Origin: Theropithecus gelada
Taxonomy: Eukaryota > Chordata > Mammalia > Primates > Cercopithecidae
Direction: 5' to 3'
Assembly: GCF_003255815.1 (NCBI RefSeq)
Contig: NC_037669.1
Location: 46,975,560-47,039,559 of the forward strand
Length of the DNA: 64,000 nucleotides
The position numbers and the translations under genes were made by a program. The notes below the pieces were generated by a model. The model was not told where the DNA came from. It made no database searches and was given only the letters and a program-made list of their open reading frames with translations. This document shows, piece by piece, positions 35,447 through 48,850 of the stretch. Numbering within the stretch: position 1 is the first letter of the stretch; each line of letters opens with the position of its first letter.

Positions 35447-35492
35447 TGTATCAGTCAGGGTTCCGCCAGAGACGCAGAGCTAGTAAAATGTG

Positions 35493-35533
<41 letters not shown>

Positions 35534-36100
35534 TAGAGAGAGAGGGAGAGAGAGAGATGGAGAGAGGGAGATTGACTTATTAATACTAGGATATATTGTT
35601 TATACTTATATTATTAAAGGATCATTAACACTAAGAGATTTATTGCAAGCAATTGGCTTATGTGGCTGTGAGGACTGGCTGGCAAATCTGGAATCCACAG
35701 GGAAGGCCCTCAGGAAGGGCAGGCTGGAAACTGCAGCAGGAACTGAAGCTGCTGTCTACAAGTAAAATTTCCTCTTCCTCAGAGAAACTTTGGCTCTGTT
35801 CTCAAGGCTTTCCAATGATTCGATGAGGCCTACGCAGCTCATTCGGGATTATCTCCTGTACATAAAGTCAACAGATTGCAGACATTAACCACATCTACAA
35901 AACACCTCCCAGCAGCACCTGGGTCCACGTGTGACTGAATCACTGGGCATTCCATGTGAGAAGGGCTGCCTCCGCTGGTCCCCTCGTTACAAAGGTGGGT
36001 CTCCTTACTGTTCATCTGAATAAGATAGAGTCTTCTTCTGACACTTGGTAAGGCCAATTTCATCAGCCATGGATGGAGGTGAGACCTGGGGTTTTGGTCA
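35447..36100. repeat. LTR-like interspersed repeat with (TG)n and GA-rich insert, family not assigned
   Basis: It begins CAGTCAGGGTTCCGCCAGAG and continues with TTGCAAGCAATTGGCTTATG, CTTTCCAATGATTCGATGAG and CAGATTGCAGACATTAACCA. This is a familiar old repeat layout that I cannot name with confidence. A (TG)n run of about 22 repeats lies at 35489-35532, followed by GA-rich sequence to about 35572. Confidence 0.5.
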
Positions 36101-36444
36101 GCTCTGCTTCCTCCCTGACACACCCACTAAACATTGTCCATTGTCCATCTATGCATGACTTTAGGGATGTTTGGTGTCACTGTTGGCCAGCACCCTAGTC
36201 TCCAACAGGAATTCTCTGTTAGTCCGAACACTTCCTCCAGATATATCACATGACTGTCTCCTACCCACACTTGTGGGGACAATTTAGAAAGAACATGGGC
36301 TATGTTCTTAGCACATCTCTGACACAGAAAGCCAAACTTGCCTTCACAGCATAGTGACATTTGTATTTGTGGCTCTGATGCAGTGAATTCCATAGCCATA
36401 GAAGAATCTGAGTCTGTCCACTGCCTGCAGTTCCCTCCCCTCTA

Positions 36445-36790
36445 CTGTTCATTCATTCATTTGTTCATTCACTCATACAGTGAACACTGTCACATGGCCA
36501 CCACAAGCCAGGCCCCGCTCCAGGCCCCGGAGATCCAGCAGTGAACGGGGCACAGAAATGCCTGCTCTCAGGCTTCCATTCTCCCATGGAGAGGGAGTTC
36601 ATGAATGAATAAGATCTGCCTGGTGGTGAGAAATGTTGCGGAAAATCATAAAATAGGGTTTGAAGGACAGAGGGTATCTGGGGAGTGATCCCCCCATTAA
36701 GCAGGGTGGTTAGAGTATATCTCTCGAGAAGGGAACATTTCAACAACAAGAGGAAGAAGACAAGAACCAAGCCATGCTATTATGAGGTAG
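36445..36790 (+). repeat. L2 LINE 3-prime fragment, sense
   Basis: ATTCATTCATTTGTTCATTC, CAGGCCCCGCTCCAGGCCCC, GATCCAGCAGTGAACGGGGC and GAAGGGAACATTTCAACAAC follow the L2 3-prime pattern. Confidence 0.7.
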
Positions 36791-37865
36791 GTGGGGGACA
36801 TTCCAGCCAGGGTCCAAGGCCAGAGAATGCTTGGCACAGTTCAGGGACAGTGGGACTGGGCCAGTTTAGAGTGCATGAAGGGGAAAGAGAGGGACAGCTG
36901 GGGAAGAGGAGGTCATAGAAGCAACAGCAGACAGGGCTTGACAGCCACTGTGAGCCTGGCTCTGCTCTGAAGGAGACGGGAGCTAACAGAGCATGCAGAC
37001 ACTGGGACATGTCCCCTTCGGACAGAGCTGCTTAGTTCCTGGTGAGGATGGCTGTTTGCTGAGGACCCCAACCAAGCTGTCCCCAGGCATCACCCTCTGC
37101 TGAAAGGGGCTGCCTCTGTCAAGGCTCCCCCTTCCCTGGAAAGTGCGGGACTGAAAGGCCCAGCCCCCTTCCATCAATATGGGACATGTTCTAAGCCCAC
37201 TCCAGCCCCAGAGCTCAGTGAGTTTGGCAGAGGCCCTCAGTGAGACTGTACTGCAGCCAGCTCCTCCTCTGTCCAATCCTCTGGCCTCCTGGGGAGGCTC
37301 CTGCCTGCTGTCAGGGAGGCTCCCCGACTCCCTGTGCTGCCTTCCATGCCAGGGGTGCAGCACCCTGTGCTCTTAGAAAAATGCATTGATTTGGTCTTTA
37401 GTGTTTCCTGCACACCACTCCACCTGCGCTTTGTTCAGCACACATCTCTGAGTGACAGTGTGTGGCTACCCCTTTTCTTAGCTTGAGGACCAATGCTGAT
37501 CTCCCTGCTGGGTGTATTTCGGGTGTTCATGCTGGATTTCCCCACTCACAGAAGCAGCTCCTTACTGGGACTGCCCCAGAATCGGGGTATCTCCCAAGTG
37601 GAGATTCCATTTACAGGTGGGATTGAAAACAGGAAATGACTATCTGCATGATAAGGACTTACCACGTCCCCCACCTTCACTATGACCATAACTTGCATAG
37701 TACCCACTTCTTGGTGGAGAAAGTCCAACTATCAATCAAAAAAACCGACAGGTTCTGATTAGAAACATGCCTGCAGCCCTCCACAGCCACTCCTGTGAAC
37801 TGTCCTGGTAGGCCTCCAATATGCTGCTCCCACAGAGAAGTCTGTCTTGGAGGGAGCGCCTACAT
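36791..37865. other. Unassigned single-copy-like DNA
   Basis: GC-richer sequence without a recognised repeat or gene. The 126-codon minus frame at 36983-37363 has no recognisable domain. Confidence 0.35.
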
Positions 37866-38400
37866 TATACAAACAACAGATCACATTAATAAGAAAACAT
37901 AAGCAACCAAATAGGAAAATGGCCAAATGATATGAGTTTGCTGATGAGGATGTAGATAGGCCAACTGCCATAAAAAAAGATGCTCAACTTTACTATTAAT
38001 CAAGGAAATGCAAATTAAATCAACCATGAGATGTTGTTTTATTCACCTACATAATTGGCAAAAATTGGTTTGATAATCTCATGTGCTGTCAAGGTGGAAG
38101 GAAATTGGCTGATCTCATGCCCTGTGAAAATGCAGGTGTCTCAGGACCCAGCAACTTCACTTCTGGTTTTGGTTCCCCAGAGAACCCATGGTGCCTAAGG
38201 AGGCATATCCAGGGATGTTGCAAGTGGACGCTGGAAATAAGGGCATTTCCATCAACTGGGGAACAGCTAAGATGTTCTGTAATCACGCAATAGAATATTG
38301 CACAACAACAACAACAAAATAAACGAACTTAGATCTACCTGTATCAACATGGAAGAATGTTTTTGAGGTCTAGAAGGACACCATCAACTTCCTAGGAATA
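37866..38400 (+). repeat. Old L1 (L1M) ORF2-end fragment, sense
   Basis: AGGAAATGCAAATTAAATCA, ACCATGAGATGTTGTTTTAT, ACTGGGGAACAGCTAAGATG and GAATATTGCACAACAACAAC are typical of the ORF2 3-prime end of strongly diverged L1. Confidence 0.65.
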
Positions 38401-38744
38401 ATTGCTTTGGGGAATGCACCAGGATAAGAGTTGGTCAAAGGGAATTTGGGGTTTATCTGAAATCTTTCAATTGTCTTAAAAGACAGCATCTTGATGTATT
38501 TCTTGTGTAATTAGAAGATGATGTTTGGAGTCTGTCTTGGGCATACATTTTCCCCCTCTACTGTCTTGTCTCCTGTCCTTAAGCAGGGAGGTCCTCTGCA
38601 TTCGGCACCAGCTAATGGACAGTCTCCTCATACCCTCCATCTCCTATTTTTATGAGACACTTAGGGTTCTTCAGTTCACACCCATTTTTGCCCTGCCAGC
38701 CACCCCACAGACCAGCATGGAGAATATCTAAAAATACTTCAGAC

Positions 38745-39220
38745 CATGCCACTAGCTCTTGCTGAGGAAAAAACTGCCCCAAAACTTAATGACTTAAAAC
38801 AATCACCAATTGTTTTTGCCTCACACATTTGTGAGTTGGTTGGGAAATGCTTGCGGTTTGGGACAGGTCCATCTGAACCTGGCTGGCTCACCTATGTCTG
38901 CAGTCAGTGGGTGGGTGGCCAGTTGACTGGTTGGTCTGCAGCAGCCTCACTCCCACCAGCTGGAGCAGCAGGAATAGCAGGCCCTGGATGGCTTGCTCTC
39001 TGGTGGGCTGGCCCAGGGTTGTCTGAGCAACAGGCACAGGCATCCAAGAGCAAGCAGGGTAAGTACAGCCTCTTGAAACCTAGCTCAGAGATGGCACACT
39101 ATGGTTCCCATCACATTCTGTTGGCCAAGTCTTGACTCACAGGGTAGGAAAATAGACTCACCTTTTAATGGGAGGTATGCAAAGTCATAGGCAAAAGGCA
39201 AGGCTTTAGGCAGGAGTGAA
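38745..39220. repeat. Old interspersed repeat, family not assigned
   Basis: CCAAAACTTAATGACTTAAA.., GTCTGCAGTCAGTGGGTGGG.. and ..CTCACCTTTTAATGGGAGGT follow a known old repeat layout. The start resembles the copy at 63615-63900 (AATTTAGTAGCTTAAAACAA). Confidence 0.45.
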
Positions 39221-40334
39221 GAGTAGTAGCCATTTGTTTCAACCAAAACCAAGAGGGCCATGTTCCCTGACCATGTTGTTCATCTGCATCCCTCACGACC
39301 CCCAGTGAGCACACACTCAGTGCACTAATTAGTCTAGAACACACCCTGCAACAGCTGCTGTGGCTTCTACCCCTGCAGTGTCCTTGTGCCATTGCCATTC
39401 TGATGGACTGGCAGGCCTAAAGGTGCTACAAACCACTAAGAAAGACCCACCAGGACACTCTCTAGGGGAGCAAGGAAAAAATGTAAGAATTTTGCAGACC
39501 TCACACCAGGTCCTTGCAGCAGATGTCAGGAGCCTCCATCCTGCTCACCCTACCTCCCCACACACAAACCCTCTCAGGTGGAAGCCAGAGAGCTCTCCAG
39601 AGGGATGGAGGGACTCTCCTTTAATGCCATGGCATATGACCCCTGCACCCCCTCTACCATCTGTGTGCACCCAGTCTCCTACTCTTGTTGTACCTGGCTG
39701 CCCTCCATCCAGGAACCAAGCAGGGAAGCTGCATGTACTGTCCTAGCAAGCCTGTGCCATCACCTTGGCCAGATGCTGCTCCAGTAGGACCTGGACTGAA
39801 TGACAGCTAGGGGAACCCCCAACCAGCCCTGAAGTTCATACCCAGTTCTCAGGGCCAGCCAGCAGAGAAGCACACACTGAAGACCCAGGTAGGGCAGCCT
39901 TCAAAGGAGTCCATGTCTAGTTCCAGTCCTATTGCCCTGGGCAACCCCTCCTGCCATACATCTCAATTGACTCTTCTCTGCCATCCACAGATCAATCCCT
40001 CCCCACTTGGCCCACCCAGCACTGCCATGAAATTGGCTGGATGGCTGAAAGTCTAGCGCAGTGAGAAACACCAAATGCTACCCCCCAGCCTTTCTAGAAC
40101 AAGTTCCTTCAGTCACTCCATGGTCAAGATCTGACCTTTCAGATCAGATCTGAAAGGAACTGGCAGGGTGCCTCTGTACTGGTCAGGGAGGATGCCTGAA
40201 TCTAGAAGCCTTGCCTGCCCTTATCTCTGCTACTCATTCTTCACATGTCCTGAGTTGACACTTTCACATGGGAGGCACTTGGGCCTTGCATGGACCTTCC
40301 TCCCATGGCTTAGGAAGCAGTCCTGTGTGTAAGA
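39221..40334. other. Unassigned single-copy-like DNA with a short palindrome
   Basis: No gene or named repeat seen. A perfect 11-bp-arm palindrome lies at 40135-40157. Confidence 0.35.
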
Positions 40335-40492
40335 GGCTGGAGCCCTGTGCCAAGAACCAGGACTTGGGTTCAAATCCCAGCTCTACCATTTATTAGCTGT
40401 GTGACCTTACCAACTGTCTTTACCTCTCTGAGCCTGAAAAAATTGGTGTGAGTAGAAAGTGCCCAATAAATGTTTGTGACCTCTAGATGTAA
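40335..40492 (+). repeat. MIR SINE
   Basis: CTTGGGTTCAAATCCCAGCT, TATTAGCTGTGTGACCTTAC and GTGCCCAATAAATGTTTGTG are diagnostic MIR blocks. Confidence 0.92.
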
Positions 40493-41099
40493 TCGTAAAG
40501 TCTCAATTTGCCATGAATTTTCTTTAAACCAAGGTTCCATGACTTCCAAAAGTTTGGGAATCCCTGGTGTAGTCCCACCACTTCTTTTTATAAGTTTTTG
40601 TCCTCAAAACATGAATTGCAGAAAGGAAAGGTGAAAAGAGAAATAGCCCAAAGGAGAAAAAATATCTGCAGCATTAGGGCAAACTGCTGGGTGACAGCTT
40701 TGAAATGAAGCCACAGGGCTGTTAATTGCATTCACTTTGCCCCAGGGCCTGTGCTCCGCTCTCTTCTCTGGTTTGGGATCAATGTGAGGGATGGCGAATG
40801 GGATTAAGGAAGGCAGACTTTGATTAGGCCATCAGACAGGTAAAAAGGTATTGAGCTGACTCCCAGTTACTTGTCACTAGATACAATTAACTGGTGCAAT
40901 TCTGTATGTGTGTGTGCATGTGTGTGTTCTTTGCCTCTCTCTATCTCTGTCTCTCTCCTCTCTCCCTCTTTCCTTTGCCCCCCACTTTATCTCATTTGAT
41001 AAAGCAAGTGAGCTCACACAAAAGACTTACTAGGGACCTCCTCTCAGAACCCAATGTTCAACATGTAACCAAATTTCCATAGTGGTGGACTCTGGGGGC
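40493..41099. other. Unassigned DNA
   Basis: No gene seen. A short TG-rich run (about 40905-40928) and a pyrimidine-rich run (about 40930-40985) are present. Confidence 0.35.
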
Positions 41100-41345
41100 T
41101 CTGTTCATTTCACACATGTTTACGGAAAATCTACTCTATGCTGAGCAAATCTTACAGATGATAGAGATAGAGCAGGGAACAAAACAGATGGTGCTGCTGT
41201 CCTTATGGTGCTTCTGTATCCTGAGACCCAAACAGGCAATTAACAAAGGGTAAATATCTCACATCAAGTAGTCATGAGCATTATGAAGAAAGTAATTAGG
41301 GCAAGAAGATGGAGCGTGAATGGGAAACTATTCCAGATAAGGTGG
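41100..41345 (+). repeat. L2 LINE 3-prime fragment, sense
   Basis: AAATCTACTCTATGCTGAGC, AGAGCAGGGAACAAAACAGA and TTCCAGATAAGGTGGTCATG are in L2 order. Confidence 0.75.
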
Positions 41346-41959
41346 TCATGGAAACCCAGAGTGTACTCAGTCAGTGAGAATTTCCCAAGCACCTACAGCA
41401 TGTCCAGCTCTGGATGGGAGCTCTGAGGAACTCCAGAGAAGAGACATGAGCCCTACTCTACAGCTTTGTTGGGGAAGCAAAGCTTGTGTACCCAAGAGTG
41501 AGAGAAGTCTGAGATAGGACATCTGGTCAGATTGTGTGGATTGAATGTAAGACTAGATACAGGAGAGGAAAGCCAACAGTGCATTTGTAGGTTGGGAAAC
41601 TGGAGGAAAGAGGGTAACACTGATGGAACAGAGTAGCTGGAAAAAGGGAGCCCTTTTTCGCCTGCACAGAGGGTAAAGAAGAACTCAGATTTAAATGTGT
41701 TGAGCCAGAAGTGAAGGAGGTTAGCAACTGCTGACATAGCCTTAGCTGTGGATGAACAGCTGCAATTCTGGTACAGACTGGGAGATTTACAAGCATCTTA
41801 TTATGTTGGGTTTGCTCAAGTCTGTGAGAAAACTGGGACTAAATCAAGCAATAATTATTGGCAAACAATCTAAATTAATGAATGATGTACGTAAGTGTGC
41901 CTGAGGGTTGCATTTCTTTAAATCCTGTTCTAAATGGTGACTTTGATGCAGACCAAGCC
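41346..41959. other. Unassigned DNA
   Basis: 41370-41450 may be more L2-related sequence. The rest shows no repeat or gene I recognise. Confidence 0.3.
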
Positions 41960-42215
41960 TTGCATCAGGCACTTCACATACATGATCTCTTTTAATTCCT
42001 GTAACAACAGCTGAAGGAGTACTTTTATTATTATCTTTATTTTGTAGATAAAGCATTTGAGGCTTGGAGAGACAACATAACTTGCCCATTTTTTTTCCCT
42101 TAATTAAATAAGAACCCATTGAATACTTACAAACACAGGTAGTAAAACACAGGACCAGGATTCAGACCTAGCTCTAATTCTAAAAACCTTGTTCTGATCC
42201 ATTGCACTAAACCTG
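41960..42215 (+). repeat. MIR SINE
   Basis: TGCATCAGGCACTTCACATA, TATTATCTTTATTTTGTAGA, GAGACAACATAACTTGCCCA and AGGACCAGGATTCAGACCTA follow MIR. A T-run and a short AT-rich stretch interrupt it near 42090. Confidence 0.8.
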
Positions 42216-43349
42216 TTTTCATAAATAAGCTTCATTTTTAAAAATACAGTTAACACTTATGCTGAGCTAAACTCACAGAATTCTACTTTGTTTTGTTATA
42301 AGCAAGAATTACGGAAGAATGCCCTATAACTCAGGGTCAATGTGGCAGGGTCATCTTTTTCCCCCAGTAGCAGGCCTGGTGCTGGTAAAGAAACTGCAGC
42401 TTCTGGATTGTTTACTTTTAGATGCTAAGCTGCAGAGTGATGGCAGGTACACCTCTGCTTTGCTTGAGATAGGCACCATTCCTGATGGGGCTTGTGACAA
42501 AGTGGCTTGCTCAGGAAGGAGGGTTACAGAGGCTGGCCAAGCTAAAATTTGGGTAAAGATAATGAAATGAAGCAGGATCACAGAATCTCCTACCTAGTGA
42601 AACAAATTAAAATAGTAAAAACAAAAGGGCAAAAAATCTATTTAAAAGGTAAAAATTGATTAACAGAAACCTACAAAGAAATAGAAAAACCACATGTCAT
42701 GAAGTCACTTTTACCTACCCATGCCCCTGTAGGTAGACTCACCAAGCCTAGTGCCACTGTAGATCTTAAAATGGTCCTGTAACTTGGCTCCAGTTCCTCT
42801 CCACCGTTGTCTTAAACACTGTCTTGCCAGCCCAAGGACCCAGAGGGAGACCTGCTTGTCTGTACCACCAGAGACAAGCCTGCAGACCTTAATCTCAGCT
42901 GTGGACTCTTAAGCATCTTTATGACTTGGTTACAGCCCCTCTCAGCCATAGACTGAAGCCAGTACTGCCTGCCCAGGGACCCACCCACTGACCGAAGGCT
43001 TCCAAGGAATTTGGAGGAAGCCACACCTATCTACATACTTAGTAACAGACCCACTATTTGTGGACCCTGAATCAGACTCCCATCCCAGCACCAGCCCCTA
43101 CTTACCAAGGTCCTAAAGGCAATCCAGTCCACCCAGGGACCAGACAGGATCTACAATGCTTCAAACGCCTGGTAACAGGCTGCTGATTTTTTGCCAGCAC
43201 CAGGGCCCACTAGCCGTAGACCCACTGCAGATGCAACAACATCCACATGATCCAGGTGAAATCCCACTTGGCTACAAGCCCAGAAGCAGTCCCATGAGGT
43301 CAGGGACCCAGTGGGAGGTCTTCATCTGCCAAAACCAGTCTATAAAGAC

Positions 43350-44260
43350 TAAAGAGGTGCTTCCTTTTTCAAATTCACAGATACAAACACAAGGCTATGC
43401 AGATGACAAAGAATCTAGCAAGTATGACACCACCAAAGAAACTAATAAAGCTTCAGTAATTGGTTCCAAAGAAATGGAGATCTATAAATTTCCTGAAAAA
43501 TAATTCAAAATAAACATTTTATAGAAGCTCAGTGAGAGGCAAGACAATACAGACAACTAAATGAAATAAGAAAAACAATGCATAAACAAAATGAGAAGTT
43601 TAATAAAGAAACAGGAGCCATTAAAAAGAACCAAACAGAAATACTGGAGCTAAAGAATATAATGAAAGAACTAAAAAATACAAGAGAGTTTCAACAGCAG
43701 ACTCAATCATGCAGAAGAAATAATCAGTGAACTCAAAGACAGGTCATTTGAAAATAGCTAACCAGAGGAACAGAAAGAAAAATTAATGAAAAAAAGTGAA
43801 GCATAAGAGACCTATGGGACACTATCAAGAGGATAAATATACAAATTATGGGAGTCTCAGAAGGAGAAAAGAGAGAGCAAGAGACAGAAAACTTATTTAA
43901 AGAAATACTGGCTTTAAAAGAAAACAATTCCCAAATCTTAGGAGAGACATTCAGATGCATGAAGTTCAAAGGATCCCACGAAAAATTAACCCAGAGAAGA
44001 ATACTCCAAGGCACATTCTAATCAAATTGTCAAAATACAAAAACAAAGAGAACCCTGAAAACAGCATAAGAAAAGAGACTCATCAATTACAAGGGAACCC
44101 ACAGTGGACTTCTCAGCAGAAAACTTGGAAGTTAGTTGGGAATTAGATGATATTTTTAAAGTACTGAAAGAAAAAAACCTGCCAACCAAGAACACTATAC
44201 TCAGCAAAGCTTTCATTTCTGAAGAATAGAGTCCCTCTATCCTTTCAGTTTTCATATCTG
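43350..44260 (+). pseudogene. L1 ORF1 remnant
   Basis: Fragments of the coiled-coil and RNA-binding regions are readable, for example text encoding KMEIYKF-like and FRCMKFKGSH stretches around 43470 and 43955. Stops break the frame repeatedly. ORF1 normally encodes the L1 RNA-binding trimer. Confidence 0.65.
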
Positions 44261-44263
44261 AAT

Positions 44264-44339
44264 GATAAAGTCCCTCAGCTTTTATTTTTCTGAGACCATT
44301 TGGTTTGTCCCAGACAAATAAAAGCTGAGGGACTTTATC
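44264..44339. repeat. Perfect inverted repeat: 24-bp arms, 28-bp loop, within the L1
   Basis: Arms at 44264-44287 and 44316-44339 are exact reverse complements. The right arm fits normal L1 post-ORF1 sequence (AAAAGCTGAGGGACTTTAT). The left arm does not, and looks like an inverted copy of it. Confidence 0.95.
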
Positions 44340-45129
44340 TCCATGAGATCTACCTTACAGAAATACTATAGAAAATTCTTTAGGTTGAAAAAAAGTGATG
44401 CTAAGTAACAACATAAAAACAGATGAAAGTATAATACTCACTGGCAAAAATAAATATATAATAAAATTCAGTATACTCTAATACTATAATGATGACATAT
44501 AAATCACTTTTAACTCTACTGTAAACGTTAAAAAGAGTATTTTAAAAACCATAGATTTAGTAATTTGCTAATGGATACACAATATGAAAAGATGTAAATA
44601 AAGTATGGCATTCATAGCATAAAAAAGGGGCAGCAGTGAAGAGGTAAAATGTAGTGTTTACATGCAATTAAAATTAAGCTCCTATCAGATTAAAATAGAT
44701 ATTATAACTACACGATGTTTTAGGTAAGCTTCATGGAAACCACAATGAGAAGACCAGTAGTAGATACACAAAAGATATAGAGAAAAGAATCAAAGCATAT
44801 GGATACAAAAAATCAACAAATCACAAAGAAAGAAAGAACGAGAGAAAGGAGCAAAATAACTACAAAACAGTCCAAACACAATAAACAGAATGGCAATAGT
44901 AAGTCTTTCCACATCAATAATTACTTTAAATGTAAATTAATTAAATTATCTAATAAAAAGACAAAATATAGCTGAATGAATTTTAAAAACAACAATTAAT
45001 ATCCAACAACATGCTGGCTACAAGAGGCTCATTTTAACTTTGAGGACACATACAGCCTGAAAGTGAAGAGATGGAAAAGATATTCCATGCAAATGGTAAC
45101 CAAAAGAAAGCAGAAGTGCCTCTACTAGT

Positions 45130-48100
45130 ATAAGGCAAAATAGACTTTCAGTCAAAACTTGTCACAAAATAAAAAAGGTCACTATATAATGATAAAGCTG
45201 TCGATTCATCAAGAGGATACAATAATTGTAAATATTTATGCACTCCACATTGAAGCGTCTAAATATATAAATCAAATGTTAAAAGAATTGAAGGGAGAGA
45301 GGAACAATATAGAAATACTAGGGGACTTCAATACCTCACTTTCAACAATAAATAGATCATCCAGACAGAAAATCAATAAGAAAACAGTGGCCTTGAATAA
45401 CACTGTAGACTGAATGGACCTAACAGACATTTATAGAGCATTCTACTTGACAGCAGTGGGATACATTTTTTTCTCAAGCACACATGCAACATTCTCCAGG
45501 ACAGATTATATGCTGAGCCACAAAATTAAACACACTCCTGAACAACCAATAAATCAAAGAAGAAATAAAAAAGGAACTCAAAAAGTATCTTGAGACAAAT
45601 AAAAATGGAAACACAACATACCAAAACTTATGGGATGCAGCAAAAACATTTTTATGAAGGAAGCTTAGAGTAGTAAATGCCTATTTAAAAAAAAAAAATC
45701 TGAAGTAAACACCCTAACTTTACACTGCAAGGAACCAGAAAAAGAAGAAAAACTAAAACCCAAAGTCAACAGCAGTAAGGAAATAAAGATTAGAGATGAA
45801 ATAGACACTATAAAGACAATAGGAAACATCAATAAAACTAAAAGATGTTTTCTGGGAAAAAATAAAGTTGAAAACATATAGCTAGACTAACCTAGAAAAA
45901 GGAGAGAGGAGTCAAATAAATAAAGTTTTAAACGAAAAAGGAGATATTACAACTGATGTCACAAAAACTCAAAGATGCTAAGAGACTACTATGAGCAATT
46001 ATGTGCCAACAAATTTGATAACTTAAAAGAAATTGATAAATTTCTAGAAACATGCAACCTACCTAGACTGAATCACGAAGAAATAGAAAAGCTGAACAAC
46101 TTAACAACATGTAAGGAGATTGAATCAGTAATACAAAATTCCCAAGAAAGAAAATTCCAGGACCATATGGCTTTACAGGCAAATTCTACCAAGCATTTAA
46201 AAAATAATTAATGCCAACCTTTCTCAAACTCTTCCAAAAAACTGAAAATAAGGGAACACTTCGAAATCTGTTTTATGAGGCCATCATTATTGTCATACCA
46301 AAGCCAACTAAGAACACAACAAGAAAAGAAAATTACAGGCCAATATCCCTGATGAATATAGATGTAAAAATCCTTAACAAAATACTAACAAACAGAATTC
46401 AACAACACATTAAAGAGAGCATTCAAGCATTCACCATGATTAAGTGGGATTTATCTGTGGAATACAACTATGGTTCAATATATACAAATCAATAAATGTG
46501 ACACACCACATTAACAAAAATAATATGAACATCTCAATGAACGCATAAAAAGTGTTCAACAAGGCCAGGAGTGGTGGCTCACCCCTGTAACCCCAGCACT
46601 TTGGGAGACCAAGGCAGGTGGATCACCTTGAGGTCAGGAGTTCAAGACCAGACTGGTCAACATGGTGAAACCCCATCTCTACTAATAACACAAAAATTAT
46701 CCGGGTGTCATGGCACACGCCTGTAATCCCAGCTACTTGGGAGGCGGAGATGGGAGAATCTCTTGAATCCAGGAGGTGGAGGTTGTAGTGAGCCGAGATC
46801 ACGCCATCGAACTCCAGCCTGGGTGACAAGAGAAACTCCATCAAAAAAAAAAAAAGTGTTCAACAACATTTAACATTCTTTCATGATTAAAAATAAAACA
46901 CTCTCAACAAATTAGGTTTAGAAAGAATGTACCTCAACATAATAAAGGCCACATATGACAAGCCCAAACTAATATCACATTCAAGGGTGAAAAGCTGAAA
47001 GCTTTTACTCTAAGAATAGGAACAATACAAGGATGCTCACTCTTGCCACTTCTGTTCTACATAGTACTGAAAGTCCTAGCCTGAGAAATTAGTCAAGAAA
47101 AAAGTAATAAAAGGCATCCAAATTGGAATGGAAAAAGTTAAACTGTGTGTTCCAGATGGCATGATTCCAGATGGCATGATCTTATATATAGAAAACCCTA
47201 AAGGCTCTACCACAAAACTGTTAGAATAAATGAATTTAGAAAACTTGTACAATACAAAATCAAAATACAAAAAATCAGTTGTATTTCTATACATCAACAA
47301 TAAACTATCTAATAAAGAAATTAAGAAAGCAATCTGATTTACAATGACATTACAAAGAATAAAATACTTAGGAATGAATTTAACCAAAGAATTAAAAGAT
47401 CTCTACACAGAAAACTGTAATACATTGAAGAAAGAAATTGAAGAAGACATGAATAAACGGAAAGATAGCCAGGTCCATGCATTTGAAAAATTAATATTGT
47501 TAAAATGTCCAAACTACCCAAGCAATCTACAGATTATAGGCAATCTCTGCAAGAATCCCAATGTCATTTTTCACAGAAAGGGGAAAAAAATCCTAAAATT
47601 TATATGGAACCACAAAAGACCCCAAAGAGTCAAAGCAATCTTCAGGGGAAAAAACAAAGCTGAATGCATCACAACCCCTGATTTTAAAATATACTACAAA
47701 GTTATAATAATCAAAACAGCTTGGCAGTGGCATAAAAACAGACACAGATGCCAATGGAACAGAATAAAGATCCCATACATAACTTCATGCATTTTTGCTC
47801 AATTGATCTTTGACAAAGTTTCCAAGAATGTAAAATAGAGAATGGACAGTTTCTTCAATAAATGGTGCTGTGAAATCCATATGCAAAAGAATAAAATTAG
47901 ATCCTCCTCTCATACCACATATGAAAATCAACTTAAAATGAATTAAAGACTTAAATGTAAGACCTGAAACTGTAAAACTACTAGAAGAAAACAGGGGAAA
48001 AGCTCCATGATGCTGGTCTGGGAAATGATTTTTTTGGATATGACCCCAAAAGCACAGGCAACAAAAGTAAAATAGACCAAAGAAATTGCATTGAACTTAA

Positions 48101-48850
48101 AAGCTTCTGCACAGCAAAGGAAACAATCAACAGAGTTAAGAGACAAGCTATGGAATAGGAGAAAATATATGCAAGCCATACATCTGATAAGGGGTTAATA
48201 TACAAAATATATAAGGAATTCAAACAACTCAATAGCAAGAAAGTGAATAACTTGATTACAAACTGGTTGAAGGACCTGAATAGACATTTCTCAAAAGGGG
48301 ACATAAAAATGGTCAAGAGGTGTGTGAAAAAAACTCAACATAACTAGTCATCAGGAAAATGCAAATGACAATTGTGATTAGATATCATCTCACACCTGTT
48401 AGAACAGCTATTATCAAAAAGACAAAAGATAACAGGTGCTAGTGACAATGTGGAGAAAAGGGAACCCTTGTACACTGTTGATGGGAAAGTAAATTAGTAC
48501 AGCCATTACTGAAAATAGTTTAGAGGCTTCTCAAAAAACTAAAAATAGAACTACCATTTGATCCAACAATTCCATTTCTAGGTATATACTCAAAGGAAAT
48601 GAAATCAGTATGTTGAAGACATATCCATACTCATTCACTGTAACACTGCTCACAGTAGCCAAGATACGAAATCAATCTAAGTGTCCATCAACAGATGAAT
48701 GGATAAAGAAAACATGGAATATAGACACATGGGATACAATGCAGCCCTAAAAAAAGAAGAAAATCCTGCCATTTGTGACAACATAGATGAACCTGGAGGA
48801 CACTGTGCTAAGTGAAATAAGTCAGTAACAGAAAAACAAATACTATATGA
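45130..48850 (+). pseudogene. L1 ORF2 remnant (endonuclease and reverse transcriptase), disrupted
   Basis: Open pieces include the endonuclease segment at 45159-45413 (with NIYALHIEA and GDFNTSL), a linker at 45975-46211, the start of the reverse transcriptase at 46211-46495 (with NYRPISLMNID), and a C-terminal piece at 47344-47838 (with YLGMNLTKE and KFIWNHKRPQ). These lie in order on one strand but are separated by stops, shifts and the Alu. No active protein can be expected. Confidence 0.85.
46563..46850 (+). mobile_element. AluS inserted in the L1, with 16-bp target-site duplication
   Basis: Identical AAAAAGTGTTCAACAA copies at 46547-46562 and 46851-46866 flank a complete sense Alu. L1 sequence resumes directly after it. 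Confidence 0.96.

Noticed and set aside
47943..48316. Minus-strand frames rich in Leu/Phe/Ser
   Set aside because: Antisense shadows of the L1 ORF2 remnant.
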